DNA from: a bacterium
Lineage (GTDB): Bacteria > SZUA-79 > Acidulodesulfobacterales > Acidulodesulfobacteraceae
DNA length: 5,542 nucleotides
Assembly (NCBI GenBank): GCA_021821565.1
Contig: JAKACI010000112.1
Span: 1-5,542, forward strand
Reading direction: 5' to 3'
Shown here in pieces: positions 1 through 5,542 of the stretch (position 1 is the stretch's first letter; each line of letters opens with the position of its first letter). The notes beneath the pieces are model-generated. The model saw only the letters and a program-made list of their open reading frames with translations, was not told the DNA's origin and did not search any database. Position numbers and translations under genes: made by a program.

Positions 1-2
1 CA

Positions 3-80
3 GAAATAACCAAACATGTTATAGATATCAATAATATTATATTTATCTTGCAAGAAATAGACCGCTATGTTAATATTTAA
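3..80 (+). CDS. Possible C-terminal end of an upstream gene (partial)
   Basis: Frame 3 is open from the window edge to a TAA at 78-80 and gives 25 residues, ending in LQEIDRYVNI. The other two forward frames stop at once or within about 34 bases. The helix-like, amphipathic composition and the switch to much more AT-rich sequence just after the stop suggest a genuine gene end, but 25 codons are too few to identify a family. In some related bacteria a transcription-repair coupling factor (mfd) lies upstream of such chaperone genes. That is only a guess from context, and nothing in these residues proves it. Confidence 0.35.
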   Translation, partial: EITKHVIDINNIIFILQEIDRYVNI

Positions 81-95
81 TGTAAAATGTATGAA

Positions 96-124
96 TTGAT
101 TTTTTTGTTTATAAGATTTATAAT
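96..124 (+). promoter_or_regulatory. Candidate sigma70 promoter for the chaperone gene pair
   Basis: TTGATT at 96-101 (4 of 6 to the -35 consensus) is followed after exactly 17 bases by TATAAT at 119-124 (6 of 6 to the -10 consensus). Transcription would begin near 131, leaving a leader of about 100 bases before the first chaperone gene. It lies just downstream of the possible upstream gene end, where a promoter would be expected. The surrounding sequence is extremely AT-rich, so chance -10 matches are common; the correct spacing is the main support. Confidence 0.45.
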
Positions 125-231
125 ACTATAATTATTAAAATTGTAATAAATAAAAAAATAATAAATCTCAAAATTAATAAGTATGTAATAAGTATTTTTA
201 AAAAATTTAAATTATTTTAGGAGAAATTAAT

Positions 232-1149
232 ATGCCCAAAAATTCTAAATCGGGTAAAAAATTTTCAAAAGTTATTTTATTTAGTTTGTTTATGTTTTTA
301 GTATCTTTCGGACTTTACGGGTGCGCTAAAAAAGCAGCGCCGCCGGCAAAAGTTTTAGCAACGGTAAACGGTAAATCGATAACGGTAAATGAATTTAAAG
401 CCGAGGTTGCCAAACTGCCTCCTTCCGTTGCGTCTTTCGTGTCAACGCCGCAGGGTCAAAAGCGATTTCTTAAAAGTATGGTTGAAAGGCAAATTTTAGC
501 AGACAGAGCGATTAAAGACGGCATTAATAAATCAAAGGCTTATAAAATGCAGTTGTCCGATTTCAAAAAGGGCTTGCTCGTGCAGCTTTTGTTAAATGAA
601 AAAGTACAGAAAAAGTTGGTAGTTACGAATCAGGCTGCCAAGAACTTTTATAAAAAACATCTTAACACATTTAATCTGCCATCTAAAATTAATGTAAGCT
701 ATATTCAATTAAGTTCATTATCTGTCGCAAAAAAAGTTTACTCTGATTTACAGAAGGGTATTTCATTTCCAAAATTAGCAAAAAAATACTCTGCTGCGCC
801 AAATGCGGCACAGGGAGGAACTCTGGGCTGGATTAAATTTGGACAGACAACCCCGGCTTTTAATCAGGCTGCATTCGGTATATCTAAAATAGGCGGTTAT
901 TCCAATATAGTCTCGGTGGGTAAAAATTACGACATTATTAAACTTAATAATATTTTGACGGGTAAGCCCAGACCGTTTTCTAAAATAAAAAATCAAATTA
1001 TTATGATTATGAAAGAAAAAGAAGGTCAAAATTTATTTAAAACTTATCTTGATAAAGTCAAAAAAGCTTCTAAAGTTACTTATTATTACAATAATTTAGC
1101 TGTTTTTAATCAAGTTAAGCCGACGGCTTCCAAACTTTCTAAGAAATAA
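232..1149 (+). CDS. Peptidylprolyl isomerase-like lipoprotein (SurA/PpiC/PrsA type)
   Basis: This is a predicted membrane-anchored folding factor that would act outside the cytoplasm on secreted or outer-membrane proteins. A basic N-terminus and a hydrophobic stretch (about residues 14-28) lead to the lipobox LYGC, so Cys31 would be lipidated after signal peptidase II cleavage. A SurA-like N-terminal helical region spans about residues 39-135 and contains ATVNGKSITVNEF, typical of the family. A parvulin domain covers about 153-242, with the recognisable GGTLGW core (195-200) and PAFNQAAF (208-215). The start is supported by AGGAGA at 219-224, 7 bases before the ATG. At 305 residues it is of usual size for PpiC/PrsA-like lipoproteins. 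The two conserved active-site histidines appear to be Tyr157 and Asp234, so isomerase activity is doubtful. The protein is very basic (about 50 Lys against about 12 Asp plus Glu). It probably forms an operon with the surA-like gene 66 bases downstream. Family assignment is firm; catalytic function is not. Confidence 0.9.
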   Translation: MPKNSKSGKKFSKVILFSLFMFLVSFGLYGCAKKAAPPAKVLATVNGKSITVNEFKAEVAKLPPSVASFVSTPQGQKRFLKSMVERQILADRAIKDGINKSKAYKMQLSDFKKGLLVQLLLNEKVQKKLVVTNQAAKNFYKKHLNTFNLPSKINVSYIQLSSLSVAKKVYSDLQKGISFPKLAKKYSAAPNAAQGGTLGWIKFGQTTPAFNQAAFGISKIGGYSNIVSVGKNYDIIKLNNILTGKPRPFSKIKNQIIMIMKEKEGQNLFKTYLDKVKKASKVTYYYNNLAVFNQVKPTASKLSKK

Positions 1150-1215
1150 TATTTATACTTTATAATTTTTATTTATTTTAATGTTTTTAAATTTTATTGC
1201 AGGAAATAACAAAAT

Positions 1216-2253
1216 ATGAGTAAACAAGTTAAATCAGGTTATAACGATAAGAGACGTTTTATTATCCCGTCTCTTATCGTGTTTTTATTAGTTTATATTT
1301 TTTTGCCGGTGTTAAGCGCTAACGCGATTATAGCCGATCAGGTAATTGCCGTTGTCAATAAATCCCCTATAACTTTATATGAATTTGCAAAATTTAATAA
1401 ATCTGCTTTCGAAAATTATGAACAAATGCAAAAAGACGCCTCAAGCGGTGTATTTAATAGCAATGACGAACGCATAATGACTCAGACAAAGAAAATTATT
1501 AATTTTTTGGTTGATAAATTGCTTATAAAGCAGGAAGAGCAAAAAGCCGCTCTTTATATATCTCCTAAAAAAATTGATGCTTATATTAAAGCTGTAGCAA
1601 AGTCAAATAAATTAACGGTGACTCAATTGAAAAAAATGTTAAAAACCAAAGGTATCAGTTATCATGAGTATAAAAAGCAGCTTGAGGAACATCTTATGCA
1701 ATTCAGCCTTATAAGAAAAATATACGGCAATAAGTTGGATATTACCGATGCAATGCTTCTTAACTATTACAAGAAAAACATTGAAGAATTCAGAGGCAGG
1801 AAAGAAGAAGACTTGAAACTTATATTTCTTTCGGTTCCCACCGGAGCAAGCAAAGCATTGAGAAAAAAAATATATAATAAAATGCTCCATATCAGGAACT
1901 TAGCTCTTCAAGGAAACGTCAGTTTTTCCTCCCTTGCGTCAAAATATTCCGACGATCCTTCGGAAAAAAACGGCGGCAGAATTGGCTATGTTTATAAAGA
2001 CAAATTATCGCCGTCTTTTTCCTCAATAGCATTTAAGTTAAAAGTAGGACAGATAAGCAAAATTATACGGTCAAAATTTGGTTATACATTGCTAAAATCA
2101 GTAGGCAAAAAATACGGCTCATATAAATCTTTTGGGCAAGTTAAGCAAAGAATTTTTGCATTGTTTGAAAAAAATAAAACAAATGAGTATTTGTCAAAAC
2201 TTGTAAAAAAAGCAAGAAAAGATTCATTTATTAAAGTGCTTTTAGTTTCCTAA
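1216..2253 (+). CDS. surA: SurA-type periplasmic chaperone with one parvulin domain
   Basis: This is a predicted periplasmic chaperone for outer-membrane protein biogenesis. Residues 1-37 form a signal peptide (basic start, hydrophobic core about 15-33, probable cleavage after Ala-Asn-Ala), and the mature protein opens with the SurA-like ADQVIAVVNKSPITLYEF. The SurA N-terminal region (about 40-185) includes the helical pattern LVDKLLIKQEEQ, then KGISYHEYKKQL and ITDAMLLNYYKKN, all typical of the family. One parvulin domain follows (about 198-296), with GGRIGY at 253-258 and FGYTLLK at 288-294, and then a C-terminal helix. E. coli SurA has two parvulin domains and about 428 residues; this protein has one and 345. 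Positions of the usual active-site histidines look like Leu202 and Thr291, so it may be a chaperone without isomerase activity. An AGGAA at 1201-1205 sits 10 bases before the ATG. It is probably co-transcribed with the lipoprotein gene upstream, of which it is a diverged relative. A PpiC-like or PrsA-like label would also be defensible. Confidence 0.87.
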   Translation: MSKQVKSGYNDKRRFIIPSLIVFLLVYIFLPVLSANAIIADQVIAVVNKSPITLYEFAKFNKSAFENYEQMQKDASSGVFNSNDERIMTQTKKIINFLVDKLLIKQEEQKAALYISPKKIDAYIKAVAKSNKLTVTQLKKMLKTKGISYHEYKKQLEEHLMQFSLIRKIYGNKLDITDAMLLNYYKKNIEEFRGRKEEDLKLIFLSVPTGASKALRKKIYNKMLHIRNLALQGNVSFSSLASKYSDDPSEKNGGRIGYVYKDKLSPSFSSIAFKLKVGQISKIIRSKFGYTLLKSVGKKYGSYKSFGQVKQRIFALFEKNKTNEYLSKLVKKARKDSFIKVLLVS

Positions 2254-2491
2254 TACTACTATGCGAAGCTAATAAACAAAATAAAAGATAAGATTGAATA
2301 TTATATGTATATATATAAATTGCCGTCATAAATTTTTATATAGATTTACTATTTTATTTTTACATTGATATACTTTTTAAACATTTTAATAATTTTTTAT
2401 CAGTAATTTTAGTGATATGCGTGATGCATTATTAATTTAGACAAATGCAGGATTAAATTAATACATTAAATAAATACATACTATATTTCAT
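2254..2491. other. AT-rich intergenic region between surA and pdxA
   Basis: These 238 bases are strongly AT-rich and no frame shows convincing coding sequence. No GC-rich stem followed by a T run was found, so no intrinsic terminator for the chaperone genes can be named. The weak inverted match ATGC/GCAT around 2417-2428 has only four pairs. The region contains the promoter candidate listed separately and a near repeat (GTGATATGC, GTGATGC at about 2412-2427). It most likely separates two transcription units. Confidence 0.6.
2365..2393 (+). promoter_or_regulatory. Candidate sigma70 promoter for pdxA-uvrA
   Basis: TTGATA at 2365-2370 (5 of 6 to the -35 consensus) is followed after 17 bases by AATAAT at 2388-2393 (5 of 6 to the -10 consensus, lacking the first T). 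Transcription would start near 2400, giving a leader of about 90 bases. A weaker alternative is TAGACA at 2438-2443 with TACATT at 2462-2467 and an 18-base spacer; it would give an mRNA with a leader of under 20 bases, which would suit the missing ribosome binding site. Both are judged against a very AT-rich background. Confidence 0.38.
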
Positions 2492-3550
2492 GTGGATAAA
2501 AATAATATTATTGGCACGACCGTTATAGGTATTACTATGGGCGATCCCGGCGGAGTCGGTCCGGAAATATCTATTTTGTCCTGCGAGTATTTTATAGAAA
2601 AAAAGAACGGCAGTATTAAGCCTTTAATTTTTGGGTCGTCTGAGCACATAGACTTTGTAAATACCTCTGTTATTAAATCAAAACTAAAAGTAAATTCTAT
2701 AAGTCTAAAGGTAATAAATAACGAAGAAGATATTTTACGGTTTTATAAAAATAATTGCATTAATGTTATAGATTGTTCAGACAAGACGTATAAAGCTGTC
2801 AGGTTCGGAGTGGAAAACTCTGATTATGCCAAAGATACGGAAAAATTTATATTAAAAGCAGTTGAATTTGCTAAGTCAGGTAAAATAAAAGGCATTGCTA
2901 CCGCTCCTATAAATAAAGATATGATGATAAAAGGCGGGGCTATGTTCCCTGCCCATACAGAGCTTTTGGCTTACCTTACTTCAGCTGAAAATTATGCAAT
3001 GCTGTTTTATTCAAAGAAATTAATAACTGTACTTTCAACAATTCATATTCCTTTAAAATCAGTTTCAGGCAGGATAACTAAAAATTCATTGGAAAAAATC
3101 ATAAATATATCTTGCAGTTCGCTTAGAATTGATTTCGGGATAAACAATCCGCATATCGCAGTTCTGGGATTAAATCCTCATGCAGGAGAAAACGGAGAAA
3201 TCGGAAATGAAGAAATTGATGTAATTGAACCTGTTATTGCTAAATTTAAGCGAAATAATTTTAATATAGAAGGCCCTTTTCCTTCAGACAGTTTTTATGC
3301 AAAAAGATATAAAGATTTTGATATTGTAGTATCTATGTATCATGATCAGGCATTAATACCTTTTAAACTTTTATCTTTCAACTACGGAGTAAATGTAACG
3401 GCGGGACTGCCGATTGTCAGAACATCACCCGTACACGGAACGGCTTATGATATTGCAGGGAAAAATATTGCCGATGAAAAAAGTATGATTTATTCAATAA
3501 TGCTTGCCTCAAAAATTGCAAACAACAGAATGAAATGGAAAGAAAAATAA
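2492..3550 (+). CDS. pdxA: 4-hydroxythreonine-4-phosphate dehydrogenase PdxA
   Basis: PdxA is a cytoplasmic enzyme that oxidises 4-phosphohydroxy-L-threonine with NAD(P); the product, after decarboxylation, is condensed with deoxyxylulose 5-phosphate by PdxJ to make pyridoxine 5'-phosphate. The family signature is clear throughout: ITMGDPGGVGPE (14-25), GIATAPINKDMM (134-145), FPAHTELL (152-159), LNPHAGENGEIG (227-238), YHDQALIPFK (283-292) and TSPVHGTAYDIAGK (311-324). The three metal-binding histidines are His155, His230 and His284. Length (352) is slightly above the roughly 330 of E. coli PdxA. The start is GTG: the frame is closed by a TAA at 2471-2473, no in-frame ATG lies between that stop and the GTG, and the first internal ATG (2537) would remove the first beta strand. 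The nearby ATG at 2490 is in another frame. No Shine-Dalgarno sequence is visible at normal spacing. The 3' end overlaps uvrA by 16 bases. A PdxA2-type dehydrogenase acting on another substrate is a less likely alternative. Confidence 0.96.
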   Translation: MDKNNIIGTTVIGITMGDPGGVGPEISILSCEYFIEKKNGSIKPLIFGSSEHIDFVNTSVIKSKLKVNSISLKVINNEEDILRFYKNNCINVIDCSDKTYKAVRFGVENSDYAKDTEKFILKAVEFAKSGKIKGIATAPINKDMMIKGGAMFPAHTELLAYLTSAENYAMLFYSKKLITVLSTIHIPLKSVSGRITKNSLEKIINISCSSLRIDFGINNPHIAVLGLNPHAGENGEIGNEEIDVIEPVIAKFKRNNFNIEGPFPSDSFYAKRYKDFDIVVSMYHDQALIPFKLLSFNYGVNVTAGLPIVRTSPVHGTAYDIAGKNIADEKSMIYSIMLASKIANNRMKWKEK

Positions 3551-5542
3551 TAATAAAAGGCGCAAGGCAGCATAATCTAAAAAATATTAATTTAGAAATT
3601 CCTAAAGACAAACTTGTTGTTATAACCGGTTTATCAGGGTCGGGAAAATCGAGTCTTGCCTTTGATACTATATTTGCCGAAGGACAGCGGAGATACTTAG
3701 AATCTTTGTCGTCATATGCGCGGCAATTTATGGAGCAGATGGACAAGCCGGATATTGATTCTATTGAAGGTTTATCCCCTACTATTTCCATTGAACAAAA
3801 ATCGGTCAGTAAAAATCCGCGTTCTACAGTCGGCACAATCACTGATTTATATGATTATCTGAGAGTGCTTTTTGCCAGAATCGGAACGCCTTATTGCTAC
3901 AAATGCGGTAAAAAAATTGAGCCTCAAACCATAGACCAGATGATAGATTTTATTTTAGATTATCGGCAAAATAATCAAAACAACGGCGGCAGATTAATAG
4001 TTTTATCTCCCGTCGTTATAAGCCGCAAAGGAGAATTTAAAACAAAATTTGAAGAATATCTAAAGCATGGATTTTCAAGAATTTATGCAGATAAAATCCA
4101 GTATAATTTAGAAGACGAGATTGTGCTGGATAAAAATAAAAAACATGATATAGACGTTGTGGTGGACAGGCTTATTATAAAAAATGAAATTAAGCAAAGA
4201 TTATATAATTCTATTGAAATTGCCTTAAAATTATCCTCCGGAATCTTAAAGCTAAAATTTATAGCTCAAGATGAAAAAGAAACCGATTTATTCTTGAGCG
4301 AACATTCAGTATGTTTAGATTGCGGAATAAATTATGTAAAACCCGAGCCTGCTATGTTTTCTTTTAATAATCCCGCAGGGGCATGTCCTTCTTGCGGAGG
4401 ATTAGGCTATAAAACATTTTTTGACGAAGACCTGATTGTTCCCGATAAAAAATTATCTTTAAAAGACGGCGCAATAGCTATACTAAAAAATTCAAGTCCA
4501 GTTTATAGAAATCATATTATAAACAGTTTAGCTTCGCATTATAAGTTTAATTCAAATATGCCTTATGAAAATCTGAAAGAAAATATAAAACAGATTATTT
4601 TATATGGTTCAAGCGGCGAAAAAATTGAATTTTACGATGAACATTCAGATAAGCAATCTTTTCATTTAAAAGAATGGGAAGGGATTATACCGATACTTGT
4701 AAAGAGTTTGAACAGTCGTTCAGCTAATTATATTATAGACCCTTATAAATTTATGAGTGAAAAGCCTTGTCCCGAATGCAGCGGATTCAGGCTGAAAAAA
4801 GAGTCTTTAAGCTATAAAATAAATAATTTATCAATTGTTGATATTACAAATTTAAGTATAAAAGATGCGCTGCATTTTTTTGAAAATATAGACCTTAATG
4901 AATATGAGCAGGGTATAGCAGACAAAATCGTTAGAGAAATTACCGAAAGGCTGTCTTTTCTTGTAAATGTAGGGTTAGATTATCTGACTTTATCAAGACC
5001 TTCTTCAACATTATCAGGCGGCGAATCTCAAAGAATAAGATTAGCAACCCAGATAGGTTCTGGACTTACGGGCGTCCTGTACATTTTAGACGAACCCAGC
5101 ATAGGTCTTCATATGCGGGACAATGAAAGACTTTTAAAAACTATATTTGATTTAAGAGATAAAGGCAATAGCGTATTAGTTGTAGAACATGATGAGACAG
5201 CCATGCTTAAATCCGATTATATTATTGATATGGGGCCAGGGGCGGGGAAAAACGGAGGGTATGTCGTGGCTGCGGGAACTCCTGAAGAAATAATGAACAA
5301 CCCTGATTCTCTGACGGGAAAATATTTAACTAAAAAATTAAAAATAGATATTCCTGCGATAATAAGGAACCATGATAAAGGTTTTATAAAAATTACGGGA
5401 GCTAAAAAAAACAATTTAAAAAATATAGATGTTTCAATTCCTATCGGTAATTTAGTATGCGTTACCGGAGTTTCAGGGTCGGGGAAAAGCACTTTAGTTA
5501 TAGATACCTTGTATGAAGCTATTTTTAATTTTTTAGTTAAAT
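3535..5542 (+). CDS. uvrA: Excinuclease ABC subunit A, UvrA (partial, runs off the window)
   Basis: UvrA is the DNA-damage-sensing ATPase of nucleotide excision repair; as a dimer it finds distorted DNA and loads UvrB. I translated the frame by hand: 669 codons plus one base are open to the window edge, about 70 percent of the usual 940 or so residues. It starts MERKIIIKGARQHNLKN, a typical UvrA N-terminus. Visible in order are Walker A of the first ATPase (GLSGSGKSS, 32-40), EGQRRYLESLSSYARQF (49-65), CYKC (121-124), the UvrB-binding region (roughly 140-255), a C4 zinc module (Cys260, Cys263, Cys284, Cys287, spacing C-X2-C-X20-C-X2-C), the CPEC pair (412-415), ABC signature LSGGESQRIR (493-502), Walker B ILDEPS (517-522), the H-loop in VVEHDE (548-553), and Walker A of the second ATPase (GVSGSGKST, 645-653). 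All key residues are intact and there is no frameshift. The ATG lies inside the end of pdxA, 13 bases before its stop, without a clear Shine-Dalgarno sequence, which suggests translational coupling. The second ATPase signature and the C-terminus lie beyond the window. Confidence 0.97.
   Translation, partial: MERKIIIKGARQHNLKNINLEIPKDKLVVITGLSGSGKSSLAFDTIFAEGQRRYLESLSSYARQFMEQMDKPDIDSIEGLSPTISIEQKSVSKNPRSTVGTITDLYDYLRVLFARIGTPYCYKCGKKIEPQTIDQMIDFILDYRQNNQNNGGRLIVLSPVVISRKGEFKTKFEEYLKHGFSRIYADKIQYNLEDEIVLDKNKKHDIDVVVDRLIIKNEIKQRLYNSIEIALKLSSGILKLKFIAQDEKETDLFLSEHSVCLDCGINYVKPEPAMFSFNNPAGACPSCGGLGYKTFFDEDLIVPDKKLSLKDGAIAILKNSSPVYRNHIINSLASHYKFNSNMPYENLKENIKQIILYGSSGEKIEFYDEHSDKQSFHLKEWEGIIPILVKSLNSRSANYIIDPYKFMSEKPCPECSGFRLKKESLSYKINNLSIVDITNLSIKDALHFFENIDLNEYEQGIADKIVREITERLSFLVNVGLDYLTLSRPSSTLSGGESQRIRLATQIGSGLTGVLYILDEPSIGLHMRDNERLLKTIFDLRDKGNSVLVVEHDETAMLKSDYIIDMGPGAGKNGGYVVAAGTPEEIMNNPDSLTGKYLTKKLKIDIPAIIRNHDKGFIKITGAKKNNLKNIDVSIPIGNLVCVTGVSGSGKSTLVIDTLYEAIFNFLVK

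Noticed and set aside
775..1029. Minus-strand open frame of 84 codons opposite the lipoprotein gene
   Set aside because: It lies wholly inside a well-supported gene, and its protein has no recognisable domain; its Phe-rich stretches are the reverse of Lys codons.
1150..1215. TATAAT at 1161-1166 between the two chaperone genes as a separate promoter
   Set aside because: No acceptable -35 element lies 15-19 bases upstream, and the spacer is so AT-rich that a lone -10 match carries little weight.
1639..1890. Minus-strand open frame of 83 codons opposite the surA-like gene
   Set aside because: It is antisense to a clear coding region, with no family resemblance and no sign of its own ribosome binding site.
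2410..2432. Small hairpin or repeated element around ATGCGTGATGCAT upstream of pdxA
   Set aside because: Only four base pairs can form and there is no T run or second copy elsewhere, so it supports neither a terminator nor a defined operator.
3417..3842. Minus-strand open frame of 141 codons across the pdxA-uvrA junction
   Set aside because: It is antisense to the conserved ends of two firmly identified genes; its length reflects codon constraint on the opposite strand.
2261..4539. A 12-base inverted match: ATGCGAAGCTAA at 2261-2272 and its complement at 4528-4539
   Set aside because: About one such match is expected by chance among all pairs in a window this long, and one copy lies in conserved uvrA coding sequence.
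5217..5492. Minus-strand open frame of 91 codons opposite uvrA
   Set aside because: It is antisense to the end of the first ATPase half and the second Walker A motif of UvrA; the translated sequence is a mirror effect of those codons.

Overview
The window reads as ordinary, very AT-rich bacterial chromosome, all transcribed on the + strand. The envelope proteins (a type II lipoprotein signal, a second secreted protein of SurA type) point to a Gram-negative organism. The low GC, the heavy use of Lys, Asn and Ile, and the gene order (parvulin-like chaperones, then pdxA, then uvrA) would fit a low-GC deltaproteobacterial-type lineage. That placement is inference from protein style and gene order; no search was possible.

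Layout. Bases 3-80 may be the last 25 codons of an upstream gene. Bases 81-231 are AT-rich and non-coding, and hold a good sigma70-like promoter candidate (TTGATT, 17-base spacer, TATAAT). Next come two related extracytoplasmic folding factors: a lipoprotein with a SurA-like N-terminal region and a parvulin domain (232-1149), and a SurA-type periplasmic chaperone with one parvulin domain (1216-2253). A 238-base AT-rich gap (2254-2491) follows, with a second promoter candidate. Then comes pdxA (2492-3550, vitamin B6 synthesis, GTG start). Overlapping its end by 16 bases is uvrA (3535 to the window edge, nucleotide excision repair), of which the first 669 codons are present without a stop.

How the genes fit together. 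The two chaperone genes are probably one transcription unit serving outer-membrane or periplasmic protein folding. pdxA and uvrA look translationally coupled and probably share a transcript, although their functions are unrelated. A surA-pdxA neighbourhood is also known in Escherichia coli.

No novel system, mobile element, CRISPR array, tRNA or rRNA was seen. The points most worth checking are that both parvulin domains appear to lack both conserved active-site histidines, that both secreted proteins are extremely lysine-rich and basic, and that neither pdxA nor uvrA has a clear Shine-Dalgarno sequence.
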